This document shows, one piece after another, positions 56,188 through 64,000 of a DNA stretch of 64,000 nt. Source of the DNA: Leptotrichia sp. HSP-342 (lineage in GTDB: Bacteria > Fusobacteriota > Fusobacteriia > Fusobacteriales > Leptotrichiaceae); contig NZ_CP165646.1 in assembly GCF_041199995.1 (NCBI RefSeq), positions 186,001 through 250,000 on the forward strand, given 5' to 3'. Under the pieces are notes generated by a model. It worked only from the letters and a program-made list of their open reading frames with translations, searched no databases and had not been told where the DNA came from. Positions within the stretch are counted from its first letter, which is position 1. Every line of letters starts with the position of its first letter. A program made the position numbers and the translations under genes.

Positions 56188-56200
56188 TATCTAATAGATA
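56188..56200. promoter_or_regulatory. Candidate operator for the MarR/FeoA regulator
   Basis: TATCTA-A-TAGATA is a perfect 6-1-6 palindrome in the gap between rpe and the regulator gene, about 85 bases before its start. Binding by the regulator is inference. Confidence 0.4.
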
Positions 56201-56268
56201 GATAAATAATTTTAGAATTTGAATAAAGCAGACATAATTTTTGAGTTCAATTTTAAGATACTTTTACA

Positions 56269-56901
56269 TTATTTCAGGGAATCAATTTTTTCTTTATAAT
56301 TTCCGCTAAAAATATAGGAACCTGCAACTAGCACATTTGCCCCAGCTTCTTTTACCAGCTTAGCAGTTTTGTCATTTATTCCACCATCCACTTCAATATC
56401 AATGTTTTTATTAATTTTTCGCAAATCTTTTATTTTCTGTATCATTTCAGGAATGAATTTTTGCCCGCCAAAACCGGGATTCACAGTCATAATTAGAACC
56501 ATATCAATGTTATCCAGGTCATATTTTATAACATCCAGCGGAGTAGATGGATTTAATGCGACACCTACTTTTTTTCCAAAAGATTTTATTAACTGTATTG
56601 TTCTGTTCAAGTGCTTTGTAGCTTCGGCATGGATTGTGATTATGTCTGAAAAATCAGCAAAATCTTTTATTAAATAATCTGGTTCGTTTACCATCAGATG
56701 TACATCAAACACAAGGTTGCTATGTTTTCGTAAAGATGAAATGACAGGAGCTCCAAAGCTGATATTTGGAACAAAATTTCCATCCATAACATCTAAATGC
56801 AGGTATTCTGCTCCAAGTTTTTCCACTTCTGTGATTTCTTCCCTCAGTTTACTAAAGTCTGCAGCAAGTAGCGAAGGTGCTATTATAATTTTTTTATCCA
56901 T
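56269..56901 (-). CDS. rpe: Ribulose-phosphate 3-epimerase
   Basis: A 210-residue TIM-barrel enzyme with IIAPSLLAADFSKL, the metal-binding block HLDVMDGNFVPNISFG, the second block VMTVNPGFGGQKFI (here MTVNPGFGGQ) and the EVDGGI strand. It interconverts ribulose-5-phosphate and xylulose-5-phosphate. It follows rsgA by 37 bases, the same order as in Firmicutes. Confidence 0.96.
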   Translation of the reverse strand: MDKKIIIAPSLLAADFSKLREEITEVEKLGAEYLHLDVMDGNFVPNISFGAPVISSLRKHSNLVFDVHLMVNEPDYLIKDFADFSDIITIHAEATKHLNRTIQLIKSFGKKVGVALNPSTPLDVIKYDLDNIDMVLIMTVNPGFGGQKFIPEMIQKIKDLRKINKNIDIEVDGGINDKTAKLVKEAGANVLVAGSYIFSGNYKEKIDSLK

Positions 56902-56938
56902 AAAAAATCAACTCTTTTCTTTAATTAAATGTCAGGTT

Positions 56939-57835
56939 TTAGGTATATTTTAAAAATCGTATATTTTCAAGCGAGTATAAATAAAAATCATACCGTTCTT
57001 TTGAGATATTGCCATTTTCTATATTTTCCTTAATTGCACAATTTGGCTCATTTACGTGAATACAGTCTCGAAATTTACAGTCAGGAATAAATTCGAGAAA
57101 CTCTGGAAATAATTTTTCCAGTTCTTTTTTTTCTTCCAGCTTAGGAAAATCAAGTGTTGAAAATCCTGGCGTGTCTATTATGTATGAATGTGGAGCTGGC
57201 ATAAAAAATCGACTTTCTATCGTAGTATGTCGTCCTTTTTTAGTTTTCTCGCTAATATCGTTTGTAGTTAGTATTTCTTCTCCAATTAAAGTGTTAATAA
57301 GCGTGGATTTTCCAGCTCCCGACGGTCCTGAAATTACAACAGATTTTTCATTTATATATTGTTGTAATTCGTTAATTCCAGTATTTGTTTCAGTTGAAAT
57401 TGGGAAAATAGAAATTATATCTTTAAAAATTTGTTTAAATTTATTAAAGAATTCCTCCAGTTCTTCTTTTGAAACTAAGTCAATTTTAGATAATATGAGT
57501 ACAACTGGAATATTTTGAGAATTTGCATTTAAGAGCATTTTCTGAAAATTTGTAAAATCAAAATTTGGACTTTTTATTGCAAATAAAATACCGATAAAAT
57601 CAATATTTGCAATTAGTGGACGATATAAAAAGTTTTCTCTTTTTTCAATTTTTTCAATAACTTTTTCCTTTTCGTCAAATTCTACGCAGTCTCCAATAAC
57701 ACAATTCATTTTATCATTTTTCACTTTTAATGTTCCACGTAATTTACATTCATAAATATTTTCTTCATTCAAATTTTTGGAATTTTCATCCAAAACATAG
57801 TAAAATCCTTTTATTTTTCTAATAACTTTTCCTTT
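56939..57835 (-). CDS. rsgA: Ribosome small-subunit GTPase A
   Basis: A circularly permuted GTPase with G4 LSKIDLV, then G1 SGPSGAGKSTL and G3 DTPGF, and a zinc site CKFRDCIHVNEPNC. It helps mature the 30S subunit. A TTG at 57793 gives 284 residues but would cut off the first OB-fold strand. Clear homology (IKGKVIRKIKGFYYVLDENS) extends in frame to 57835, where the only start is ATT. The good ribosome site AAAGGAG near 57890 serves a TTG in a different frame; losing one T at 57836-57840 would join them. So the start is either non-canonical or frameshifted. Confidence 0.85.
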   Translation of the reverse strand, partial: KGKVIRKIKGFYYVLDENSKNLNEENIYECKLRGTLKVKNDKMNCVIGDCVEFDEKEKVIEKIEKRENFLYRPLIANIDFIGILFAIKSPNFDFTNFQKMLLNANSQNIPVVLILSKIDLVSKEELEEFFNKFKQIFKDIISIFPISTETNTGINELQQYINEKSVVISGPSGAGKSTLINTLIGEEILTTNDISEKTKKGRHTTIESRFFMPAPHSYIIDTPGFSTLDFPKLEEKKELEKLFPEFLEFIPDCKFRDCIHVNEPNCAIKENIENGNISKERYDFYLYSLENIRFLKYT

Positions 57836-57914
57836 AATAAAAATATTTGGGAGAAATTTTAAAATAAAAATTCAAAATAACTCCCATCTCCTTTCTAAAT
57901 TTTTGCTGTTTTAG

Positions 57915-58865
57915 CTATTCGTCACCGTCATCGTCACTAGAATCACTATTATTTCCTCCGCCTTGTGTATTGTTACGTGGTGAAGATTGAGTGTTTCCAT
58001 TATTTTTTTGTTCAGTACCTTGCTGATCTATTTTGTTAATTGTATTATCAATAATTCTTTCAATTTCCTGATTATCTATTTCTTCTTGAGATTTATTAAT
58101 AATTTCCTCTGTCGATCTTTCACGTTTTTTCGGAGCTGCTCCAGTATTTAATACAATTGATACCTTCTGTCCTCTCTGAATCTTAGTTCCAGCTGCAGGA
58201 TTTGTAGAAATAATCGTATTTACAGGCAATGTTGGGTCACTTGTACGTGAAATATTTCCAATATCAAGTCCAATTTGTTTTAACAATTCTCTTGCATCAT
58301 TTAAGTCAAGTCCTATTATATTTGGCATAACTGATGGATCTACCATTTGCTGTGAAGAAACTAGTATTGAAATTTTTTGGTTAATTTCAAGTTTTGTACC
58401 TGGTTTTGGATAAACTCCCAAAATCGTATTATATTTCTGATTAGACGGGTAATAATCAATCGTTTCAATCTGAATATTTTGCCCTTTTAATCGAGATCTT
58501 GCTTCAAGTAGTTCCAGTCCAATAATATTAGGTACTTTTACATCTTCTCCGTTATTTACCCAGATTCTTATAACTCTGTTTACTTTAACTTCTTTACCCG
58601 GACGTGGATCTTGGTTATAAACCGTATCCAATGGTACTTTTTCTGTTTTAGAATTAATAACTTTGACTTTTAACCCGGCTTTTTTCAAATATTTTACAGC
58701 ATCCTTTTTATTAAGGTTCATAACATCAGGAATAACTGTAAGTCTAGTGTTAAAAAAATGACGTTCAAAAACATCCTTACCAAATCTTATTAATGCCACT
58801 AAACAAAGCAGTACAATAATAGTTCTAAAAAATTTTCCATAATTAAATTTATATTTTGTGGCCAT
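57915..58865 (-). CDS. Membrane-anchored protein with three PASTA domains, no kinase
   Basis: A 316-residue protein: a short cytoplasmic start, one membrane segment (about 13-28), three PASTA domains (about 40-110, 110-175 and 178-245; each with PNIIGL or PDVMNL and a PxPGTK-type turn), and a low-complexity Asn/Ser/Asp tail. It sits just before rsgA and rpe, the position occupied by the PASTA serine/threonine kinase PrkC in Firmicutes, but the kinase domain is absent. It probably binds peptidoglycan or muropeptides in the periplasm. The start is preceded by GAGGTG. Confidence 0.88.
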   Translation of the reverse strand: MATKYKFNYGKFFRTIIVLLCLVALIRFGKDVFERHFFNTRLTVIPDVMNLNKKDAVKYLKKAGLKVKVINSKTEKVPLDTVYNQDPRPGKEVKVNRVIRIWVNNGEDVKVPNIIGLELLEARSRLKGQNIQIETIDYYPSNQKYNTILGVYPKPGTKLEINQKISILVSSQQMVDPSVMPNIIGLDLNDARELLKQIGLDIGNISRTSDPTLPVNTIISTNPAAGTKIQRGQKVSIVLNTGAAPKKRERSTEEIINKSQEEIDNQEIERIIDNTINKIDQQGTEQKNNGNTQSSPRNNTQGGGNNSDSSDDDGDE

Positions 58866-58937
58866 TTTTCACCTCGTTATTTTTATTGTTAATTCTTTAC
58901 TCTATATAATATCATAAATATTGAAAAAATGATATAA

Positions 58938-59129
58938 ATTTATTTTTTTAGATTGTAATTCGTCTTTTATATTTTTTAAGAAATCTTACCTAGAAGAAAT
59001 TGATTTATGTGACATATTACAAAGCGTAGTTTATACAAATATGGAATTTAATCTAATACAAGATAACGAAGAATTAAATGATGTTAAAAAGGTGACAGGC
59101 AAAATAGAGATGAAATTCTATAACAATTA
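58938..59129 (+). pseudogene. Fragment of an unrecognised gene
   Basis: An open stretch of 63 codons without an early start codon (first ATG at 59041) reads YLEEIDLCDILQSVVYTNME and ends GKIEMKFYNN. It looks coding but lacks its 5' part. Function unknown. Confidence 0.3.
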
Positions 59130-59184
59130 ATTTGGTAGTTTTGTAAATCTAATTTTTAAGTATCCATACAAGATTTTCATGATA

Positions 59185-59538
59185 GGGTTGTTTAATAGCT
59201 AATTCGTAATTATTAAATTAAATTATTTTTTATATATTTTAATTAATAAATATTTTTTCATATTATTATGTTTTTTCTTTTTCTTTTCGTAGGATTGCTC
59301 ATTGCCGCAAATCCTACAACCTATGGCTAGTCTACGACATTTTTCTGCACTGACAAAAAACTCGCTATGCTCAAACAGTTTTGCCAGCACAGAAAAATGC
59401 TCCGACAAATTAATTCATACTAGAATCTATTTAAAAGGTGAAAATTATATCTTAAAATTACTTGAAAAAATTAGGTTTATATACTTTATTAATTAGAAAA
59501 GTTTGTAATAAATTTGTTATTTAAATGGGAAATAGTAT
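59185..59538 (+). repeat. Intergenic hairpin repeat, copy E (type I, short form)
   Basis: Runs from GATAGGGTTGTTTAATAGC through the GTAGGATT/AATCCTAC hairpin, the CCTATGGCTAGTCTACGAC linker and the type I hairpin to the ending TTATTTAAATGGGAAATAGTA. It forms an inverted pair with copy F around the small lipoprotein gene. Confidence 0.9.
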
Positions 59539-59677
59539 CAGACAGAATAGAAAAGAATATTTACTCAAAAAAAGACAGGAGTACATTCCCCTGTATAGGA
59601 AACCCCTGCCTCTCTGTATATATTTCATAGCTTTTAAACCATTTTCATCCATCTTATCTTTTCCATGTCACATGTAT

Positions 59678-59857
59678 CTAATAGACTCTGTTTCCGTATC
59701 TATCCTTGCAGTAATAATATCCACTAGAATCCTTAAAACATCTTCTACCTTCTTCTCTTCTTTCCTGTTCCGCTTCTTTCCATAGGGCAATATCACGTGC
59801 ACTGCATCCTATAATTGCCACAGTAAGTATAATCATAAGTAAAATTTTCTTAAACAT
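59678..59857 (-). CDS. Small lipoprotein, CSARDIALWKE family (second copy)
   Basis: A 59-residue protein on the minus strand with a membrane segment and lipobox AIIGC (C18). The mature start CSARDIALWKEAEQERR, two later cysteines (CFKDSSGYYYC) and the end RVY match the lipoprotein at 2097-2267. A GGAGATGAT ribosome site precedes the ATG. Function unknown. It is the only gene between repeat copies E and F. Confidence 0.8.
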   Translation of the reverse strand: MFKKILLMIILTVAIIGCSARDIALWKEAEQERREEGRRCFKDSSGYYYCKDRYGNRVY

Positions 59858-60117
59858 TTCATATCATCTCCTTCTGTTTTAAATATCTATGTCAAATATT
59901 TATTCTGTTTTATGTATTAACTATTTGTGTTCTTTTTATATTTTTATTATACAATATTTTAAGTTGGAATACAAATTGCTTTTTCTATTTCTGAGGAAAA
60001 TTCAATAAAAAATAAAATTATATCTAAATTACAATGTAATTTAAAATATTTTGATAAAAAACGAATTGCAATTTTTTTAAAACATAGTAGATATTTTATT
60101 TGAGATTTGTACTTTAA

Positions 60118-60360
60118 TACTAAACTCCATTTAAATAACGAATTTATTACAAACTTTTCCAACAAAGGATAAAAACCTAATATTTCAAAATAATTAAAAT
60201 ATAATTTTTTTGTTTTAATAAACCGACGGAGCTTTTATTTGCCCAACTACGACTGTTTGACGACTGAAAGGAGGAGTTTCGGAGTTGGGCAAATAAAAGT
60301 CGGAGTCTAGCCATAGGTTGTAGGATTTGCGGCAATGAGCAATCCTACGAAAAGAAAAAG
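60118..60360 (-). repeat. Intergenic hairpin repeat, copy F (type II, short form, inverted)
   Basis: The plus strand begins TACTAAACTCCATTTAAATA at 60118. On the minus strand the order is TTCGTAGGATTGCTCATTGC, AATCCTAC, CCTATGGCTAGACTCCGAC, then the type II hairpin, whose 20-base arms (CTTTTATTTGCCCAACTCCG) match at 19 of 20 positions around a loop with AAACTCCTCC and GTCAAACAGT. Confidence 0.9.
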
Positions 60361-60569
60361 AAAAAAACTAATATTAAATAAAATAATCTAATACTAAATC
60401 TCATTATAAAATAGAAACGGTATTAAGGACAAAAATTTTTAATTCTTTTGATTAATTTTATTTTGAAATAAAAATAAAAACCCTCATTTAATTTTAATAT
60501 ATGTATGTTATACTTATACAAAATATAAGAATTTTTAAAAAATAATAAATAAAAATTATGGAGGGAAAT

Positions 60570-61691
60570 ATGAAAAAGATAGCAATTGCACTTTTTTCAC
60601 TTATGAGTATTCTTTCGTTTAGTGCGAATGAGAATATTGTGAGAAAGATAAGTGTTACTGGGAATGCAGAAAGGGAAGTTATGCCTGATTTGGCAAAGAT
60701 TAACTTTAAGATTGAGGAAAAGGGGAGTAACTTGAGTCAGACGACTAATGAGGTTAATAAAAAAATTGAGAAGTTTAAAAGTGAATTGAGAGCTAGGAAA
60801 ATATCGCTTGAAAATTTGGAAACAAAGGCATTTTATAACAGGAAAGGGAGCGAATATCAGAATGATGAGGATATTCTGGATGTGAAAACTGTTCCAAATA
60901 AGACTGTCAAAAAGACTGATAAAAAGCCAACTTCTTATGATGTAAATATGTCAATGCTGGTAAAAAATACTGATTTTAACAAGATTTCAGCATTGATTGA
61001 CTTGGAAGACGGGGATAATTTGCAAAGCATTCAGAAAAATTTTGATGAAAATACATTTGCATTTAACATAAATGAAAACGGAACAACGGTTGATCAAGCC
61101 TTAAATAAAGTGTTTAACAAACTTAATACTTCAAGAAGAAAACTGATTTCGGCTGGAATCCCTGAAAGTGATATTATTTTAAGTGATTATACGATAAAAG
61201 AAAATTATACAACAGATAACAAAAATTCAAGAAAAGATGTCTACTATGTTACAAACGAGTTTGTGCTTACGACAAAAAATATAAAGGAGCTTAATACAAT
61301 AATTTCAATTGCTGATAATAATGGAATAAATATAAATGGCTCAATTAACTTTGACTTGTCAGACAAAGACAGAATTGAGTCAGAAATGTATAAAGATGCA
61401 TATAATCAGACAAAACAGAAGGCAGAAAGCATTTTGCGTTCTAGTAAAATGAAATTGGGAACACCGATTATCGTGAGTGAAGATGTGGAATTTCAGCAAA
61501 AGATGATTGACAGGATTGATCAAGACTGGGAAGTGAAGTATGAAGCGGCAGCGGCACCGATTGCGATGGAAGAATATTCAAATAGTGCTGATATGCGAAA
61601 ATCGAGAACAGCAGGGAGAGTCGGAGTTGATTACACTCCAAAACCACTAAAATTAACACAAAATATTTCAGTTATGTATGAAATGAAATAA
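60570..61691 (+). CDS. Exported SIMPL-domain protein
   Basis: About 373 residues. ATG 60570 is chosen because GGAGGG lies just before it; ATG 60558 overlaps that site. A signal peptide (KKIAIALFSLMSILSFSANE) is followed by the SIMPL (DUF541) domain: RKISVTGNAEREVMPDLAKI, ..., KLTQNISVMYEM. SIMPL proteins are periplasmic or surface oligomers with poorly known roles in stress resistance. A second SIMPL gene follows 38 bases downstream. Confidence 0.85.
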   Translation: MKKIAIALFSLMSILSFSANENIVRKISVTGNAEREVMPDLAKINFKIEEKGSNLSQTTNEVNKKIEKFKSELRARKISLENLETKAFYNRKGSEYQNDEDILDVKTVPNKTVKKTDKKPTSYDVNMSMLVKNTDFNKISALIDLEDGDNLQSIQKNFDENTFAFNINENGTTVDQALNKVFNKLNTSRRKLISAGIPESDIILSDYTIKENYTTDNKNSRKDVYYVTNEFVLTTKNIKELNTIISIADNNGININGSINFDLSDKDRIESEMYKDAYNQTKQKAESILRSSKMKLGTPIIVSEDVEFQQKMIDRIDQDWEVKYEAAAAPIAMEEYSNSADMRKSRTAGRVGVDYTPKPLKLTQNISVMYEMK

Positions 61692-61729
61692 GAAAATAAT
61701 TTGAAATTGAGAAAGAAAGGATTTTTAAA

Positions 61730-62791
61730 ATGAAAAGAATAATAGCGTTACTTATGACAATTTTTTCAGTATTATCATTTGCAGATGGTGAAGTTGCTGG
61801 AAAAAGAATACAGGTTAGAGGGGTTTCAAAGAAGGAAATTGCACCAAATTCGGCAAAAATTGATCTTACGATTCAGACTGAGAATGAAAGTTTGGATAAG
61901 GCGAGTGCGGAAAATGCACAAATTCTGGAAAGATACAAAAGATTGCTTGCTCAAACTGGCACAAAATATAACAAGATTAATTCAACAGAGTATTCCACTT
62001 ATGAAACATATAACTGGGACACAGTTGTTGAAAATAAAGGAAAAAAGGAATATCAGACAAAACTTTCAGTAGAAGTTGACAAAATCTCACTTGACACATT
62101 AAAAAACTTTATGAATGTACTTGCAAATGAAAAAGTTTATTCTCTAAACAGAAGCAAAAACGGCACATATATTTTCACTATCGAATCTCAAAATGCAACA
62201 AGCAAGCAGGCTTACCAAAATGCAATGTCAAAATTTAACGACATTCAGCAAAAATTAAATAGAGTTGGAATTTCAGCAAGCACAGTAAAAATCGCAGGAT
62301 ACGACAACAAAGAAGTGAGCCTTGAAAAAAACACAAACAACAAAAAAAATATTCAAGTTGTTTCACACCAAATAGAAGTTGAAACAAGAGATTTGAAAAA
62401 TCTAGGAAATATCATAAATGTAGCAAGTGCATTGGGAATCGGGGCAACTGGACAAATTAAATACGACATTGACAATAAACAGCAATTAGAAAATGAACTT
62501 TACGAAAATGCTTATAAAGAAGCCTTGAAAAAAGCACAAGTTATTCTTGGAAAAACAGATTTAAACTTAAAAAATCCTGTAACAATAACGGATAAATCAA
62601 ACGAAGTTATCCAGCCTTACTACGATTACAACTATAATTACTATAACAAAGCAAATTACGCAACAAATGTAGTGCAATTAAGAAAAAGTGATAGAGAACT
62701 AATTGACGAGTCTACAAGAAGAAATATCGTAATTTCTCCAAAAAAATTAAATATTTCAAAAACTGTCTACATTGAATTTGAAATGGACTAG
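61730..62791 (+). CDS. Exported SIMPL-domain protein (second of pair)
   Basis: A 353-residue protein with a signal peptide (MKRIIALLMTIFSVLSFADG) and a SIMPL domain opening RIQVRGVSKKEIAPNSAKID and closing KLNISKTVYIEFEMD. It is a diverged paralogue of the preceding gene, with the same length and layout, and an AAAGAAAGGA ribosome site. The two probably form an operon and may assemble together. Confidence 0.85.
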   Translation: MKRIIALLMTIFSVLSFADGEVAGKRIQVRGVSKKEIAPNSAKIDLTIQTENESLDKASAENAQILERYKRLLAQTGTKYNKINSTEYSTYETYNWDTVVENKGKKEYQTKLSVEVDKISLDTLKNFMNVLANEKVYSLNRSKNGTYIFTIESQNATSKQAYQNAMSKFNDIQQKLNRVGISASTVKIAGYDNKEVSLEKNTNNKKNIQVVSHQIEVETRDLKNLGNIINVASALGIGATGQIKYDIDNKQQLENELYENAYKEALKKAQVILGKTDLNLKNPVTITDKSNEVIQPYYDYNYNYYNKANYATNVVQLRKSDRELIDESTRRNIVISPKKLNISKTVYIEFEMD

Positions 62792-63133
62792 TAAGTTTAA
62801 AAGTTAATCTGGCAATAAGTAAATTCTTTATAATTGAGGATTACTGCATCTTGAATATAAGATTGGAGGTGCAGTTTTTTATTTATTTAAGAGAAAAAAT
62901 TATTCTTGATGTTTGATAATATCTGATTTTTACTAATTTTTCATCTATCTCTATTTGTACATAAACATTTCCTAAAATAGTTTTATAATAAAAATACTTG
63001 AAAATCAAAATAAATAGTGTTAAAATATACTAATATTATTTTAAAGTTAAACTTAAAAATTATAATAATTCTATTCTAAAGTTTGATTTTGAATAGTTTT
63101 AAATAAATAATTAAAAATTGAGAGGTGTGCTGT

Positions 63134-63910
63134 ATGACAAAAAATAAGATCAGGCTTTTTAGTCTTACACAGATATTTGCAGTAATATTTTGGCTTATTG
63201 TGTGGTTTGTGACTTCAAGGATAATTAATCAGGAACTTATACTTTCTTCTCCTTTGGAAGTTTTACGAAAAATTGAGGAATATATAAAAGAAGCGGATTT
63301 TTGGAAAACTGTGCTCTATTCCTTTACGAAAATATCGTCAGGATTTTTACTGGCTATACTGCTTGGAACTGTGCTTGCTGTGTTGTCATATCGATATGAA
63401 ATAGTAAAAATTCTGTTAAATCCTTTAATAACTGTTATAAAGTCAGTTACGGTAGCATCTCTGATTATACTTTTTCTTGTCTGGTTCCAGCCCGAAAGAC
63501 TGTCTATTATAATTTCAATATTTATGGCGTTTCCCATAATATATACAAATGTCTTGAAAGGACTGCAGGAAGTGGATAAAAATTTATTGGAAATGGCTAA
63601 AATATTTCGCATTACAATTTTAAAAAAGATTGTGTATATTTATGTTTCGCAAGTTATGCCTTACTTTGAATCGGCTGGAACATCTGCTCTGGGACTTGCA
63701 TGGAAAGCTGGAATTGCGGCTGAAGTTATTGGGCTGCCGAAAGGTTCGATTGGAGAAAGCCTTTATGAATCAAAGATTTATCTGAATACTGAAAATTTGT
63801 TTTCGTGGACAATCGTTATAATAATTTTGGGATATATTAGCGAAAAAATATTTTTGTACATTATCAGGTACTGTATAGCAAAAATAATGGGAGATACCTA
63901 TGAATATTAA
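63134..63910 (+). CDS. ABC transporter permease (nitrate/sulfonate/taurine type)
   Basis: About 258 residues from ATG 63134, which has GAGGTG 8 bases upstream; a GTG at 63125 lies inside that site. Six membrane segments and the permease coupling loop (AGTSALGLAWKAGIAAEVIG) identify a BPD_transp_1 protein of the SsuC/TauC/ThiX type. The substrate may be a sulfonate, pyrimidine or other small organic anion; no binding protein is in view. The stop overlaps the start of the ATPase gene. Confidence 0.88.
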   Translation: MTKNKIRLFSLTQIFAVIFWLIVWFVTSRIINQELILSSPLEVLRKIEEYIKEADFWKTVLYSFTKISSGFLLAILLGTVLAVLSYRYEIVKILLNPLITVIKSVTVASLIILFLVWFQPERLSIIISIFMAFPIIYTNVLKGLQEVDKNLLEMAKIFRITILKKIVYIYVSQVMPYFESAGTSALGLAWKAGIAAEVIGLPKGSIGESLYESKIYLNTENLFSWTIVIIILGYISEKIFLYIIRYCIAKIMGDTYEY

Positions 63911-64000
63911 TATAAATAATCTTACTAAGAAATATGGAAAAAAGAAAATTTTTAAAAATTTTTCTTTGGAAATAGAAGTAGGAAAAGTAACGGCTCTTAT
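63900..64000 (+). CDS. ABC transporter ATP-binding protein (partial)
   Basis: The ATG at 63900 overlaps the permease gene by 11 bases. The visible 33 residues (NLTKKYGKKKIFKNFSLEIE) are the start of an ABC ATPase up to just before Walker A; the window ends there. Confidence 0.85.
   Translation, partial: MNININNLTKKYGKKKIFKNFSLEIEVGKVTAL

Noticed and set aside
59223..59408. Minus-strand 61-residue frame over repeat copy E
   Set aside because: It is the reverse reading of the same hairpin element and has no independent coding signal.
59525..59785. 86-residue plus-strand frame next to repeat E
   Set aside because: It is largely antisense to the small lipoprotein gene, which has a lipobox, a ribosome site and a paralogue.
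40007..60360. CRISPR array as an explanation for the repeats
   Set aside because: The copies are 300-400 bases long, kilobases apart and in both orientations, with no regular spacers or cas genes.

Overview
The window is a very AT-rich bacterial chromosome segment. Its gene content points to Fusobacteriota, most probably Leptotrichia (inference from gene families, codon bias towards A/T and the combination of lipid A synthesis (lpxK), WhiA, RqcH, HPr with Ser46, PASTA proteins and GatCAB; no 16S gene is present to confirm it). Nearly all of the sequence is housekeeping chromosome with one decayed accessory island and many intergenic repeats.

Layout. 1-2.3 kb: tail of an upstream gene, an unclear relic, a secreted GH16 beta-glucanase and a 56-residue lipoprotein. 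2.4-4.2 kb (minus): rfbC and rfbB for dTDP-sugar synthesis. 4.4-7.7 kb: nagB-nagA, radC and a short PSP1 protein. 7.8-8.1 kb: tRNA-Val, tRNA-Asp, tRNA-Phe. 8.06-15.4 kb: an island bounded by tRNA-Phe and by a second, degenerate copy of the tRNA-Phe 3' end plus its terminator. It holds an IS3-family element that splits a lipoprotein gene, an oligopeptide-binding lipoprotein with a membrane protein, IS630, IS3 and IS607-like relics, a RelB/RelE-type locus whose toxin frame is broken at a poly-A tract, and a fic pseudogene. 15.6-19.6 kb: two long SUKH-like double-domain proteins and a frameshifted histidine acid phosphatase.

20.3-38.5 kb is cell envelope, division and translation: ftsK, mreB, scpB, rluB-type synthase, a HAD phosphatase, gatC, a DUF4253 protein, gatA, an HNH relic, gatB, a PASTA-containing class B penicillin-binding protein, priA, a frameshifted IS30 element, uppS and cdsA. 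38.7-52.5 kb: tyrS, acpS, a thioredoxin/DsbD-like membrane protein, a YwqK-type repeat protein, whiA, lpxK, an unknown gene, serS, a GH25 lysozyme, fba and pyrG. 53.4-58.9 kb (minus): ptsH, then PASTA protein-rsgA-rpe-marR/feoA-rqcH. The last part has a second copy of the small lipoprotein, two SIMPL-domain proteins and the start of an ABC transporter.

The most notable unexplained structure is a family of about 300-400 bp intergenic elements (six copies between 40.0 and 60.4 kb, in both orientations). Each carries a small GTAGGATT/AATCCTAC-type hairpin, a conserved linker and a long terminal hairpin. The long hairpin exists in two unrelated sequence types that both keep arm complementarity and share loop edges. 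This looks like a non-autonomous mobile or structured-RNA element. One inverted pair brackets the second lipoprotein gene. Several genes in the window are broken by single-base changes in A or T runs, which is either decay, slippage-based control or sequencing error.
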